Shown in pieces: positions 1 through 9,452 of a stretch of 64,000 nt of DNA. Made by a program: the position numbers and the translations under genes. This DNA is from Bradyrhizobium sp. WD16 (GTDB lineage Bacteria; Pseudomonadota; Alphaproteobacteria; Rhizobiales; Xanthobacteraceae). The notes under the pieces were generated by a model, which saw only the letters and a program-made list of their open reading frames with translations, did not search any database and was not told the origin of the DNA. Location: assembly GCF_024181725.1 (NCBI RefSeq), contig NZ_CP028908.1, forward strand, positions 1,860,001 to 1,924,000. The letters run 5' to 3'. Position 1 is the first letter of the stretch. Each line of letters opens with the position of its first letter.

Positions 1-201
1 ATCGCGATCGGCAATTCCGGCGATCCCGCGCTCGTCGAGGAGGCCTTGCGGCTGCGACACGACGACGATGCGCTGGTGCGCGGCGCCGCCGCCTGGGCCC
101 TGACGGAGCTGCTGCCGCCCGACGATTTCGCGGCGCTGGCCGCCATCGCCCGCAGCGAAGAGACCGACCCGGAGGTGCTGGCGGAGTGGACGGGCGGGTG
201 A
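1..201 (+). CDS. queG: Epoxyqueuosine reductase, C-terminal end (partial)
   Basis: Frame 1 is open from the window edge to TGA at 199-201 and encodes 66 residues beginning IAIGNSGDPALVEEAL. This matches the HEAT-like tail of QueG, which follows the two 4Fe-4S clusters and is typically RNxLIAxGNSGD. QueG reduces epoxyqueuosine to queuosine in the tRNA wobble base, using cobalamin. The catalytic part lies upstream of the window, so the call rests on this tail alone; another HEAT-repeat protein is possible but less likely. Confidence 0.7.
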   Translation: MAIGNSGDPALVEEALRLRHDDDALVRGAAAWALTELLPPDDFAALAAIARSEETDPEVLAEWTGG

Positions 202-233
202 GCGCCCCGCAGGCAGGCGACGCCGCCGCCGCC

Positions 234-1028
234 TCAGCCCTCCGCTGCGGACAATTCCGCGACGGTGGCGAGCAGGCGGGCGATATCCTGCGGCCGTGAC
301 AGGCGATGATCGCCGTCCTGGATCATGGTGAGCACCACATCATCGCTCGGCAGCCGATGGGTGAGTTCAAAGGCATGCTGCCAGGGCACGTCGGGATCCT
401 TCGCGCCCTGCAGGATGCGCACCGGGCAGCCGGTCTCGATGCTGCCGCCGAGCACGAGATGCTGCCGGCCGTCCTCGATCAGCGCTTTGGTGATCGGCTG
501 CGGCGCGCCGTATTCGGACGGCCGCAACCAGACCCCGCTGGTTTCGATTTCGGCGCGGATGTCCGGCGAAAACGCCTTCCACATCAGCGCCTCGGTAAAA
601 TCCGGCGCCGGCGCGATCAGCACGAGACCCTTGAGCGGCGCGACCGCAGAGCCGCGCCGGCGCAGTTCGCGCGCCAGCAGCAGCGCGATCCAGCCGCCCA
701 TCGAGGAACCGATGACGATCTGCGGCCCGTCGCAGAAGCGCTCATAGACGGCGAGGCTTTCCTCCAGCCAGCGACCGATGGTGCCGTCGACGAAGGCGCC
801 GCCGGACTCGCCGTGACCTGAATAGTCGAAGCGGATGCAGGCGCGCCGGTGGGCCGCGGCCCATTCATCGAGCGCCTGCGCCTTGGTGCCCTTCATGTCG
901 GAGGCAAAACCGCCGAGCCAGAACAGGCCGGGCCCCCCACCCGCGCGCCGACGCACCGCGATGCGACGCTGCGCCGCGCCGCCGCCGACATCGATGAAAA
1001 GCGGCGCTGCGGCCTCGAATTCGCTCAT
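234..1028 (-). CDS. Alpha/beta hydrolase
   Basis: 264-residue cytoplasmic protein with an alpha/beta-hydrolase fold. The nucleophile elbow is GSSMGG (residues 107-112, Ser109), preceded by the strand-turn motif DYSGHGES (68-75). The acid is probably an Asp in GAKDPDVPW (about 211-213) and the His is in DGDHRLSR near the C-terminus, giving a full triad. No signal peptide is visible. It is convergent with queG (33 bp apart) and divergent from infC. The substrate cannot be told from sequence; carboxylesterase or thioesterase-like activity is likely. Confidence 0.85.
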   Translation of the reverse strand: MSEFEAAAPLFIDVGGGAAQRRIAVRRRAGGGPGLFWLGGFASDMKGTKAQALDEWAAAHRRACIRFDYSGHGESGGAFVDGTIGRWLEESLAVYERFCDGPQIVIGSSMGGWIALLLARELRRRGSAVAPLKGLVLIAPAPDFTEALMWKAFSPDIRAEIETSGVWLRPSEYGAPQPITKALIEDGRQHLVLGGSIETGCPVRILQGAKDPDVPWQHAFELTHRLPSDDVVLTMIQDGDHRLSRPQDIARLLATVAELSAAEG

Positions 1029-1283
1029 GGAAGGGACCCTGCAATAAAGATCCGGATGAACCGCCGGATCTGTTGTCGTGGCCGGACAATGGCTTCGCCG
1101 GCGGGTGAATTCAACGGCGGCGGCGCTTGCGCGGCCGCGCGGCCCCCTCTATGTCAGCCGCCGCGGGGTGGTCAAATTACCTCTGATTTGACGGTTTCAT
1201 GCGCGCCGCACGGATCGGCGCTTGCCCGCTTACGCTTATTCCTTCAAACTACGTTCTTCACCAACAGCATTGGAGTTGACCCC

Positions 1284-1823
1284 ATTCGCCGCCCCAACAG
1301 AGCGCCAGCCCCCGTCCAGAAGGACGGACCGCGCACCAACGATGAAATCCGCAACGCCCAAATCCAGCTGATCGATCAGAACGGCACCAATCACGGCACG
1401 GTCGAGACCATCGTCGCGATCAGGTTGGCCGCCGAGGCCGGCATGGACCTCGTGGAGATCTCGCCGAACAACAATCCTCCCGTCTGCAAGATCATGGATT
1501 ACGGGAAGTATAAGTTCCAGGCGCAGAAGAAGGCTGCCGAGGCCCGCAAGAAGCAGAAGGTCGTCGAGATCAAGGAGATCAAGCTCCGCCCGATGATCGA
1601 CGAACACGACTACAGCGTGAAGATGAAGGCGATGCAGCGGTTCTTCGAAGAGGGCGACAAGGTCAAGATCACCTTGCGCTACCGGGGCCGCGAAATGGCG
1701 CACCAGGAAATCGGCACCAAGCTGCTGGACCGGGTCAAGTCGGACGTGGCCGAGCTTGCCAAGGTCGAGCAGGACGCCCGTTTCGAGGGTCGCCAGGTGG
1801 TGATGGTGCTGGCGCCGCGCTGA
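1284..1823 (+). CDS. infC: Translation initiation factor IF-3, ATT start
   Basis: IF-3 binds the 30S subunit and enforces initiator tRNA and start-codon selection. The reading frame runs RRPNRAPAP..., an N domain with [10 protein letters not shown], a lysine-rich linker ([12 protein letters not shown]) and a C domain ending VVMVLAPR. The frame has no ATG, GTG or TTG near the conserved N-terminus, but an ATT at 1284 lies 8 nt after GGAG (1272-1275) and gives a 179-residue protein, the usual length. ATT initiation of infC is established in E. coli, where IF-3 represses its own synthesis by discriminating against the codon. A terminator follows, so rpmI-rplT are probably transcribed separately. 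Confidence 0.93.
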   Translation: MRRPNRAPAPVQKDGPRTNDEIRNAQIQLIDQNGTNHGTVETIVAIRLAAEAGMDLVEISPNNNPPVCKIMDYGKYKFQAQKKAAEARKKQKVVEIKEIKLRPMIDEHDYSVKMKAMQRFFEEGDKVKITLRYRGREMAHQEIGTKLLDRVKSDVAELAKVEQDARFEGRQVVMVLAPR

Positions 1824-1877
1824 CAGCGTCGCGTCCATCCTTGCATCCGTGGCCTCCTGCGTCGTCGGAACGAAAGC

Positions 1878-1902
1878 ACGGCCCGTCTTGGCGGGCCGTT
1901 TT
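1878..1902 (+). terminator. Rho-independent terminator after infC
   Basis: Perfect 8-bp stem ACGGCCCG (1878-1885) / CGGGCCGT (1892-1899) with a 6-nt loop, running into TTTT. It lies 55 bp past the infC stop. Confidence 0.75.
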
Positions 1903-2164
1903 GCTGTCCGGAAGCGGCGCAAACATCCATGCCGGCCGCTTTGTCGTTGCCAATTGGCCGCCGCTCTGCCATAAGCCCAGCCTTCGCCGCCCGGCTGATC
2001 AAGGGCTGCCGTGGCGACGACCTGCCGGACTTTCGACTGGGACCTGGGCTTTCGAGCCTGTCAAAAATCGAGAAACTTCGGCAATTTCAACGCTCTAGCG
2101 AGCATTTAGACCGGCCCGCCCTCGTTTCGGGGGCGCGTTGCGTGCCGGAACTTAGGAGAGCCAA
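1903..2164 (+). promoter_or_regulatory. Probable promoter and leader of rpmI-rplT
   Basis: 262 bp between the infC terminator and rpmI without a credible gene. The last 100 bp are AT-richer, with a hairpin-forming CGCCCTCGTTTCGGGGGCG near 2120-2140. In E. coli L20 represses this operon by binding its leader mRNA; whether that happens here cannot be told. AGGAGAG just upstream of the rpmI ATG is the ribosome site. Confidence 0.3.
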
Positions 2165-2365
2165 ATGCCCAAGTTGAAGACCAAATCGGGCGCCAAAAAG
2201 CGCTTCAAGGTGACCGCCACAGGCAAGGTCAAGCACGCCCAGCGCGGCAAGCGTCACGGCATGATCAAGCGGACGAAGAAGCAGATCCGCCAGCTCCGCG
2301 GCACCCGCGTGCTGTTCAAGACCGACGGCGACAATATCAAGAAATACTTCCTGCCGAACGCCTGA
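2165..2365 (+). CDS. rpmI: Large ribosomal subunit protein bL35
   Basis: 66-residue basic protein beginning [17 protein letters not shown], the diagnostic L35 N-terminus, and containing the conserved [12 protein letters not shown] stretch. Full length for the family. A strong ribosome site (AGGAGAG, 6 nt upstream) sets the start. It is followed after 62 bp by rplT, the usual two-gene operon for 50S assembly proteins. Confidence 0.97.
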   Translation: MPKLKTKSGAKKRFKVTATGKVKHAQRGKRHGMIKRTKKQIRQLRGTRVLFKTDGDNIKKYFLPNA

Positions 2366-2427
2366 TCACACCCGCGCCGCGGCTCGCGGTGCATCTGTCA
2401 CCCTGTTGAACTTCAAGGAGAACTGTC

Positions 2428-2787
2428 ATGGCTCGCGTTAAACGCGGTGTGACGGCTCACGCCAAGCACAAGAAAGTCTACAAGGCCGCCAAGGGTTATT
2501 ACGGCCGCCGCAAGAACACCATTCGCGCCGCCAAGCAGGCGGTGGAGAAGGCCGGCCAGTACGCCTTCCGTGACCGCAAGCGCAAGAAGCGCACCTTCCG
2601 CGCCCTCTGGATCCAGCGCCTCAACGCCGCCGTGCGTCCGTTCGGCCTGACCTACAGCCGATTTATCGACGGCCTCGCCAAATCGGGCGTGACTGTCGAC
2701 CGCAAGGTGCTGTCGGATCTGGCCATCCACGAGCCGGCCGCCTTCCAGCTGATCGCCGAAAAGGCCAAGGCCGCGCTCGCGGCCTGA
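2428..2787 (+). CDS. rplT: Large ribosomal subunit protein bL20
   Basis: 119 residues starting [16 protein letters not shown], with the conserved [17 protein letters not shown] and [11 protein letters not shown] segments. L20 binds 23S rRNA early in 50S assembly and in enterobacteria is also the repressor of its own operon. AAGGAG 7 nt upstream of the ATG supports the start. It is cotranscribed with rpmI; pheS follows after 126 bp. Confidence 0.97.
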   Translation: MARVKRGVTAHAKHKKVYKAAKGYYGRRKNTIRAAKQAVEKAGQYAFRDRKRKKRTFRALWIQRLNAAVRPFGLTYSRFIDGLAKSGVTVDRKVLSDLAIHEPAAFQLIAEKAKAALAA

Positions 2788-2913
2788 GCCTTATCGCCCG
2801 CTTTGACGAGGCCGCGACGACCGGGGTTCTGACCAGGAGCCCCGCCCCGTTCGGCCGGGCTTGAGAACGACCCCCGCCGGACGCCTTTCACCGCTTTTCC
2901 GACGGGGCTTTTG

Positions 2914-3996
2914 ATGTCCGACACCACCACACTCCAGGCCGACCTGCTCCAGGCCGTCGCCGCCGCATCCGACGAAGCCGCTCTCGAGGCGGTGCGGGTC
3001 GGTGCGCTCGGCAAGAAGGGCTCGATCTCCGCGCTGCTCGCCACTCTCGGCAAGATGTCGCCGGACGAGCGCCGCACCCAGGGCGCCGCGATCAACGCCG
3101 TCAAGGACGCGGTCACCGCGGCGCTCGCCGAGCGCCGCGAGGTGCTGCGCGCTGCCGCCCTCGACGCCCGCCTCGCCCGCGAAACCATCGACGTCACCCT
3201 GCCGCTGCGCGATCCGCCGGCGGAGAGCGGCCGCATCCATCCGCTCAGCCAGGTCTGGGACGAACTCTCCACCATCTTCGCCGACATGGGTTTCTCGGTC
3301 GCCGAAGGGCCCGACATCGAGACCGACGACTACAACTTCACCCGGCTGAACTTCCCCGAAGGCCACCCGGCGCGGGAGATGCACGACACCTTCTTCTTCA
3401 ATCCGAAGGAGGACGGCTCGCGCCTGCTGCTGCGCACCCACACCTCGCCGGTGCAGGTGCGCACCATGCTGACCCAGCAGCCGCCGATCCGGGTGATCTG
3501 CCCGGGCCGCACCTATCGCATCGATTCCGACGCCACCCACACCCCGCAATTCCACCAGGTCGAGGGGCTGGTGATCGACAAGGAGTCCCATCTCGGCCAC
3601 CTCAAGTGGATCCTGCACGAATTCTGCAAGGCGTTCTTCGAAGTCGACAACGTCAACATGCGCTTCCGTCCGTCGTTCTTCCCCTTCACCGAGCCGTCGC
3701 TGGAGGTCGATATCCAGTGCCGCCGCGACAAGGGCGAGATCCGCTTCGGCGAAGGCGAGGACTGGCTGGAGATTCTCGGCTGCGGCATGGTCCATCCCAA
3801 CGTGCTGCGCGCCTGCGACATCGATCCCGAGGTCTATCAGGGCTTCGCCTGGGGCATGGGGATCGACCGCATCGCCATGCTGAAATACGGCCTGCCGGAC
3901 CTGCGCGCCCTGTTCGAGGCGGACGGGCGCTGGCTCGATCATTACGGCTTCAAGCCGCTTGAGATGCCCACGCTGGCTGGAGGGCTGTCGTCGTGA
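2914..3996 (+). CDS. pheS: Phenylalanine-tRNA ligase alpha subunit
   Basis: 360-residue catalytic subunit of the alpha2-beta2 PheRS. An N-terminal coiled-coil (about residues 1-90) is followed by the class II synthetase core: motif 1 around [14 protein letters not shown], motif 2 around [20 protein letters not shown], motif 3 ending [13 protein letters not shown]. The ATG at 2914 (MSDTTTLQ) is preferred over a TTG one codon upstream. The stop overlaps the GTG start of pheT by 3 nt, implying translational coupling. I saw no Phe-rich leader peptide in the 126 bp before it. Confidence 0.97.
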   Translation: MSDTTTLQADLLQAVAAASDEAALEAVRVGALGKKGSISALLATLGKMSPDERRTQGAAINAVKDAVTAALAERREVLRAAALDARLARETIDVTLPLRDPPAESGRIHPLSQVWDELSTIFADMGFSVAEGPDIETDDYNFTRLNFPEGHPAREMHDTFFFNPKEDGSRLLLRTHTSPVQVRTMLTQQPPIRVICPGRTYRIDSDATHTPQFHQVEGLVIDKESHLGHLKWILHEFCKAFFEVDNVNMRFRPSFFPFTEPSLEVDIQCRRDKGEIRFGEGEDWLEILGCGMVHPNVLRACDIDPEVYQGFAWGMGIDRIAMLKYGLPDLRALFEADGRWLDHYGFKPLEMPTLAGGLSS

Positions 3997-6413
3997 AATT
4001 CACCCTGTCCTGGCTCAAGGAGCATCTCGAAACCGACGAGCCGCTGGAAAAGCTCGCCGACAAGCTCACCATGATCGGGCTCGAGGTCGAAAACATCGAG
4101 GACAAGGCGAAGGCGCTCAAGTCCTTCTCCATCGCCAAGGTGATCTCCGCCGAGAAGCATCCCAACGCCGACAAGCTGCGGGTCTGCATGGTCGACACCG
4201 GTGCCGGCGCGCCGGTGCAGGTGGTGTGCGGCGCGCCCAATGCCCGCGCCGGGCTCGTCAGCGTGTTCTCGCCGCCGGGCAGCTATATTCCCGGCAAGAA
4301 CATCACGCTGGGCGTCGGCACCATCCGCGGCGTCGAAAGCCGCGGCATGCTGTGCTCGGCCGCCGAACTGCAGCTGTCCGAGGACCACGACGGCATCATC
4401 GAACTGCCGGCCGACGCGCCGGTGGGCGCGTCCTATGCCGAGTGGGCCGGCCTCGGCGATCCGGTGATCGAGATCAACCTCACCCCCAACCGCCAGGACT
4501 GCACCGGCGTGCACGGCATCGCCCGCGACCTCGCGGCCGCCGGCATGGGCACGCTGAAGACGCCGCCGATCCGGCCGGTGAAGGGCGAGATTCCCTGCCC
4601 GGTGAAGGTCAAGGTCGAGGCGCCCGATCTCTGCCCCGGCTTCGCGCTGCGCCTCGTGCGCGGCGTCAGGAACGGACCCTCGCCGGAATGGCTGCAGAAG
4701 CACCTCGCCGCGATCGGCCTGCGGCCGATCAATGCGCTGGTCGACATCACCAACTTCCTGACCTTCGACCGCGCCCGGCCGCTGCACGTCTTCGACGCGG
4801 CCAAGGTCAAGGGTGATCTCGTCGTGCGCCGCGGCCGCGAGGGCGAAAGCCTTCTCGCCCTCGACGGCCGGACCTACGAACTCGATCCCGCCATCTGCGT
4901 CATCGCCGATGATGCCGGCGTCGAATCGCTCGCCGGCATCATGGGCGGCGAAGCCTCCGGCTGTTCCGAAGCGACGACCGACGTGCTGATCGAATCGGCG
5001 CTGTGGAACGAGTTCAACATCGCCCACACCGGCCGCCGGCTCGGCGTCAATTCCGACGCGCGCTACCGCTTCGAACGCGGCGTCGACCCGGCCTTCATGG
5101 TGCCGGGCCTCGACCTCGCGACCAAGCTGGTTCTCGAACTGTGCGGCGGCACCCCCTCGGAAGCGATTGTGGTCGGCAAGCAGCACGGCGACGACCGCGT
5201 GATCGATTTCCCGCTGACGGAAGTGAAGCGTCTCGCCGGCATCGACGTGCCGCTGGTCGAGGTCCGGCGGATCCTCGGCCATCTCGGCTTCATGCTCGCC
5301 GGCACCGGGCCGGTGGTGAAGATCGCGGTGCCGTCATGGCGCAGCGATGTTCACGGCAAGGCCGACCTCGTCGAGGAGATCATCCGCATCGTCGGCGTCG
5401 AACGCATTCCGATGACGCCGTTCCCGCGCGGCGACAATCCGCGCAAGCCGGTGCTCACCAGCCTGCAGCAGCGGACGCGGCGTGCCAAGCGCGCGCTGGC
5501 GACACGCGGCATGGTCGAGGCCGTGACCTGGTCGTTCATCGCCAGGAACGAGGCCGTGTTGTTCGGCGGCGGACAGCCGGAACTCACGCTCGCCAATCCG
5601 ATCGCGGCCGATCTGTCCGACATGCGGCCGAGTCTGTTGCCGGGACTGATCCGCGCCGCCCAGGCCAATGCCGATCGCGGCATCGCCGATCTCGCCCTGT
5701 TCGAGGTCGGCCAGGTGTTCCGTGGCGATCGTCCGCAGGACCAGTTCATTGCCGCGAGCGGTCTGCGCCGCGGCCTCGCCAGCGCGCGCGGGGTCGGCCG
5801 CCACTGGTCCGGCACCGCGGCGGCGGACGCCTTCGACGCCAAGGGCGACGCCCTCGCCGTGCTCGCCGCCACCGGCGCGCCGATGCAGGGCCTGCAGATC
5901 GTGCCGCTCACCGAGGCGAAGCAGGCGCCCGCCTGGCTGCATCCGGGCCGCTCCGGCACGATCCAGATCGGGCCGCAGAACGTCCTCGGCTATTTCGGCG
6001 AACTGCATCCGGGTGCGCTGGAAGCGCTCGGCGCCGAAGGCCCGCTGGTCGGCTTCGAGGTGATTCTCGACCGCATTCCGGAGCCCAAGGCACGGCCGAC
6101 ACGCACCAAGCCGCTGCTCGATCTGTCGGCCTTCCAGCCGGTATCGCGCGACTTCGCCTTCATCGTCGATCGCGCGGTGAAGGCCGGCGACGTCGTGCGG
6201 GCGGCCCAGGGCGTCGACAAGAAGCTGATCACCAACGTCAGCGTGTTCGATCTCTACGAGGGCAAGGGCATCGAGGACGGCAAGAAGTCGATCGCCATCG
6301 CGGTGACGCTGCAGCCACGCGACAAGACCCTGACCGATCAGGAGATCGAGGCGGTGGCCGGCAAGATCGTCGCCGAGATCGTCAAGAAGACCGGCGGCGT
6401 GCTGCGCGGGTGA
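3993..6413 (+). CDS. pheT: Phenylalanine-tRNA ligase beta subunit
   Basis: 806 residues, full length. Domain order fits PheT: N-terminal tRNA-binding EMAP-like domain (about 40-150, with [10 protein letters not shown]), B3/4 editing domain for mischarged Tyr-tRNA(Phe), B5 domain, inactive synthetase core and C-terminal anticodon-binding FDX-ACB domain (last 90 residues, [13 protein letters not shown]). The GTG start sits inside the pheS stop (GTGA) with GGAGG upstream. The downstream spacer carries a large inverted repeat. Confidence 0.97.
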   Translation: MKFTLSWLKEHLETDEPLEKLADKLTMIGLEVENIEDKAKALKSFSIAKVISAEKHPNADKLRVCMVDTGAGAPVQVVCGAPNARAGLVSVFSPPGSYIPGKNITLGVGTIRGVESRGMLCSAAELQLSEDHDGIIELPADAPVGASYAEWAGLGDPVIEINLTPNRQDCTGVHGIARDLAAAGMGTLKTPPIRPVKGEIPCPVKVKVEAPDLCPGFALRLVRGVRNGPSPEWLQKHLAAIGLRPINALVDITNFLTFDRARPLHVFDAAKVKGDLVVRRGREGESLLALDGRTYELDPAICVIADDAGVESLAGIMGGEASGCSEATTDVLIESALWNEFNIAHTGRRLGVNSDARYRFERGVDPAFMVPGLDLATKLVLELCGGTPSEAIVVGKQHGDDRVIDFPLTEVKRLAGIDVPLVEVRRILGHLGFMLAGTGPVVKIAVPSWRSDVHGKADLVEEIIRIVGVERIPMTPFPRGDNPRKPVLTSLQQRTRRAKRALATRGMVEAVTWSFIARNEAVLFGGGQPELTLANPIAADLSDMRPSLLPGLIRAAQANADRGIADLALFEVGQVFRGDRPQDQFIAASGLRRGLASARGVGRHWSGTAAADAFDAKGDALAVLAATGAPMQGLQIVPLTEAKQAPAWLHPGRSGTIQIGPQNVLGYFGELHPGALEALGAEGPLVGFEVILDRIPEPKARPTRTKPLLDLSAFQPVSRDFAFIVDRAVKAGDVVRAAQGVDKKLITNVSVFDLYEGKGIEDGKKSIAIAVTLQPRDKTLTDQEIEAVAGKIVAEIVKKTGGVLRG

Positions 6414-6451
6414 AGACCGAAGCCGGCGGCACGCGCCTCATCATCCGGTGA

Positions 6452-6487
6452 GATTTCGGTTCAGGAAGGAATTTCTGAACCGAAATC
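6452..6487. repeat. Intergenic palindrome after pheT, family A
   Basis: Perfect 13-bp inverted repeat GATTTCGGTTCAG (6452-6464) / CTGAACCGAAATC (6475-6487) with a 10-nt loop. It has no T-run, so it is not a classical terminator, although it may shield the pheST mRNA end. The core GGAATTTCTGAACCG recurs upstream of grpE (26901-26949), so it looks like a dispersed REP-type element. Confidence 0.8.
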
Positions 6488-6673
6488 ACAGGCGATCGAC
6501 TGAATCGGCGGATCTGAACCACATCCCCCCTTCGGACGGCGTGCCGACGCGCCGACGCGCTGAATGGATCCGCACGGCGGGCCCTGGGGCGCTGTCGCGG
6601 CGTCGCGTTGTCGGCAGCCTTGAGACACCGGGGCAGTCCCGGGAGCACAAGACTGGCAACATGGAGACGCGCC

Positions 6674-7624
6674 GTGGTCGATCGTCGAGACGTCCTGAAG
6701 CTGATGGCGGCCGGTGGCGCGATCGCGCTGGCGCCTGGATCGCTCGCCTTGGCGCAGACCGGCGGCAAGCCGCGCACCCGCATCGTCTTTCTCGGCACCA
6801 AAGGCGGACCAAGGGTCGGGATCGGCGCCTCCAATCCGTCCAATGCGGTGGTGGTCAACGGCACGCCCTTTGTCATCGACTGCGGCATGGGCGTCAGCCG
6901 GCAGCTCGTCAATGCCGGCATTCCGATTCCGTCCGTCAAATATATCCTGATCACCCACCACCATTCCGACCACAACCTCGAATACGGCAATCTCGCCTAC
7001 AATGCCTGGGCCGCCGGGCTGTCGACGCCGATCGAGGCCTTCGGCCCCAAGGGGCTCGAGGCCATGACGAAGGATTTCTGGCAGCTCAACAACTTCGACG
7101 TCGAGACACGAATCGCCGACGAGGGCCGGCCCGATCCGCGCAAACTGCTGATCGCGAAAGACATCGACGAGGGCGTCGTGCTGCAGACCGCCGACGTCAA
7201 GATCACGGCGTTCAGGACGCCGCATCCGCCGATCAAGGACAATTTCGCCTACAAGTTCGAGACGCCGGACGGCGTCATCGTTTTCTCCGGAGACACCGCC
7301 TACAATCCCAAGCTCGCCGAATTCGCCAAGGGCGCCGATGTCCTGGTGCATGAGGTGATGTTCGAGCCCGCGGTCGATCGCCTGGTGCTCAAGACCAGGA
7401 ATGGCGCGTCGCTGAAGAAGCATTTGATGGACAGCCACACCACCACCGACAATGTCGGCCGCATCGCCGCGGCCGCCGGGGTCAAGGTGCTGGCGCTCAA
7501 CCATTTCGTGCCGGGCGATGATCCGCAGGTCACCGACGAGGACTGGACCGCGGGCGTGAAGAAGCATTTCTCCGGCCGCATCGTCGTCTCCAGGGATCTG
7601 ATGGAGTTACCGCTGCCGGTGTAG
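6674..7624 (+). CDS. Exported MBL-fold metallo-hydrolase
   Basis: 316 residues. The GTG at 6674 is chosen because GGAG lies 7 nt upstream and the protein then begins with a twin-arginine signal (VDRRDVLKLMAAGG... cleaved near ALA-Q). The metallo-beta-lactamase motif HHHSDH (residues 95-100) and later FSGDTAYN and a distal His (LNHFVPGDD) supply a dinuclear zinc site as in the RNase Z / arylsulfatase branch. Predicted periplasmic. It converges on another Tat-signal enzyme. The substrate is unknown; a secreted tRNase Z is unlikely. Confidence 0.85.
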   Translation: MVDRRDVLKLMAAGGAIALAPGSLALAQTGGKPRTRIVFLGTKGGPRVGIGASNPSNAVVVNGTPFVIDCGMGVSRQLVNAGIPIPSVKYILITHHHSDHNLEYGNLAYNAWAAGLSTPIEAFGPKGLEAMTKDFWQLNNFDVETRIADEGRPDPRKLLIAKDIDEGVVLQTADVKITAFRTPHPPIKDNFAYKFETPDGVIVFSGDTAYNPKLAEFAKGADVLVHEVMFEPAVDRLVLKTRNGASLKKHLMDSHTTTDNVGRIAAAAGVKVLALNHFVPGDDPQVTDEDWTAGVKKHFSGRIVVSRDLMELPLPV

Positions 7625-7687
7625 CAAGGCCGGCTAGTCGCCCCTCGTTTCCAACGTTCGTATCCCTTTGCAGCGAGCACGCATGGC

Positions 7688-7710
7688 AGGAGCCCCGCGC
7701 AGCGGGGCCT
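7688..7710. terminator. GC hairpin between convergent genes (REP-like)
   Basis: Stem GCCCCGC (7692-7698) / GCGGGGC (7702-7708), loop GCA, between the convergent MBL hydrolase and amine oxidase. It has no U-tract on either strand, so it may be a REP-type element acting as a mRNA 3' end rather than a true intrinsic terminator. Confidence 0.5.
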
Positions 7711-7748
7711 CTCGAACCGTGGGACCCAATCGTCGTCTCAGCCCGGAA

Positions 7749-9179
7749 TTACATCCTGGGCCAGCCCAGGACCGGCGCGCGAGGGCTCTCGCGCCGTGGC
7801 GGCTTGCGCTTCGCCGGCCGCGCCGGCTTCTCCGGAGCGGCCGGTTTCAGCGCGCCGATCCTGGTCAACGCCGCTTCCGCCGCGCGCTCGCCGCTCTGCC
7901 AGGCGCCACCGATGGTGCCGAAGGCAGTCTCGTGGACGGCATCGCCGGCCAGGAACAGCGAACCCATCGGTTCCATCAGAATGCGACGGCCGGCCTGGCC
8001 GCCGGGCAGCGCCGCCGACATCGCCCCGAGCGCCCACGGCGCCGCGTTCCACCGCGTTGCCGCCGTACGCTTGACCGCGCCGGCAATGTCGCTGCCGAAC
8101 AGCTTGGTCAGCCATTCGATGGCGAAAGCGATCATCGCCGCCTCGCCCTGGGCGGAGAGATCTCGCCCGAAGCCGCCGCCGATATCGAGCGAGCACACCG
8201 CGGAGCCGCCGAGATTGGCCTGGAGCAGGCCGGTGCGGTTGTCCTGGCTCTGCTCGATCAGCACGTCGTCGCGGGCAAGCCCGAGCGGATTGTTCGGCAG
8301 TTCCAGCAGCACGCGGTCGTAGCTGCCAAGGGTCAGCTTCGATGCCGCATCGACGACGCGCTTGGGCAGCTCCGGGGCGAATCTGATCTTGCCCGACAGC
8401 AACACCGCGGTAGACGCGGTGAGAACGACGGCGCGAGGCGTCACGGTGCCGGCAGGCGTCTCCACCGCGAGATCGCGACCGCCCCAGACGATGCGGGTTA
8501 CCGGCGTTGACAGCGCCAGCGGCAGGCCCTCGGCGAGCTTCATCAACAATGCGCCGGTACCCTGGCGCGGCGCCACCAGACTGTCGCGGCGGTCGGCGCG
8601 GAACTGATCCGCGGCGGAGAGGTCCTTGAGGTCGCGTCCGGTTGCGGCCGGCCCCAGCAAGAACGAAGTCGCGCCGGCCCAGTCGCCGAGGTCCTTGGGC
8701 AGCAGGGCCGCGCAGGCGATATCGCCGCGGCGCCCGCCCTCCTCGATGGCGCGGCTGGCCCGCACCAGCGTGACGAGAAACTCCTCGGCTTCGGCGGCCC
8801 GGGCATTGCGGCGCCCGACCCGGACCTTCTGGCCCTGGGGTCCTGCGGCCAGTTCCATGCCGACATCGTGAGCGAGCCGCGCCAGATGCTGGGTATCGGC
8901 GTTATAGATCCAGCGCCCGCCGCGGTCGACGGCGACGCCGAAGCCGGTCATGTCGGTGAGACAGCGGCCGCCGACACGATCGCCGGCTTCGAGCACTAGC
9001 ACCTTGCGCCCGGCCGCCGCGATGCGGCGCGCCGCAGCGATGCCGGCGGCGCCGGCGCCGATCACCACGATCTCGGCATCGCGCGGCAACGGCGCGGCAA
9101 ACGCCCGGCCGGAACCCGGCACGCTGCCGAGGGCGGCCCCGAGCGAGGCGCGCAACAAGGCGCGGCGGCTGATGCTCAT
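7749..9179 (-). CDS. Flavin amine oxidase, Tat-exported
   Basis: 476 residues. The Tat signal MSISRRALLRASLG ends near AFA. Next is the FAD-binding Rossmann motif VVIGAGAAGIAAARRIA (about 37-53) and the GG doublet region RVGGRCLTD typical of monoamine oxidases and L-amino-acid oxidases. Near the C-terminus LFLAGDAVHE is the second FAD contact (usual form AGE). The last 35 residues are Pro/Lys/Arg-rich and probably disordered. It would oxidise an amine or amino acid in the periplasm, giving H2O2; the substrate is undetermined. Confidence 0.88.
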   Translation of the reverse strand: MSISRRALLRASLGAALGSVPGSGRAFAAPLPRDAEIVVIGAGAAGIAAARRIAAAGRKVLVLEAGDRVGGRCLTDMTGFGVAVDRGGRWIYNADTQHLARLAHDVGMELAAGPQGQKVRVGRRNARAAEAEEFLVTLVRASRAIEEGGRRGDIACAALLPKDLGDWAGATSFLLGPAATGRDLKDLSAADQFRADRRDSLVAPRQGTGALLMKLAEGLPLALSTPVTRIVWGGRDLAVETPAGTVTPRAVVLTASTAVLLSGKIRFAPELPKRVVDAASKLTLGSYDRVLLELPNNPLGLARDDVLIEQSQDNRTGLLQANLGGSAVCSLDIGGGFGRDLSAQGEAAMIAFAIEWLTKLFGSDIAGAVKRTAATRWNAAPWALGAMSAALPGGQAGRRILMEPMGSLFLAGDAVHETAFGTIGGAWQSGERAAEAALTRIGALKPAAPEKPARPAKRKPPRRESPRAPVLGWPRM

Positions 9180-9452
9180 GACCGAAACCTCATGACGGAG
9201 AATTCCGGATTTTCATGGCATGATTTCCCGAGCATTTCCGCACAACCGATGGTGCGCCGATGGCGCCGTTCCACCTGCCAAAACGGCAGGCCTTCAGGAA
9301 CTTGCCGTATTGACGCCGCCCCGGCAACGTTCATGCTGAAGCCCCCGTGACGTTTCCACGCCATCTGCGAACCAAATCGCAAGGGCTTTCGTCCAAGATG
9401 AAAGAGGGGCTCAAGGAAGCGGACACGACGAGCCGCCCGGGGAAGTGGCACC

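Noticed and set aside
2788-2913. Phe-rich leader peptide and attenuator before pheS
   Set aside because: No short ORF with a run of Phe codons followed by a true terminator was found.
5003-6451. 482-residue second-frame reading over pheT
   Set aside because: Arg-rich +1 shadow of pheT.
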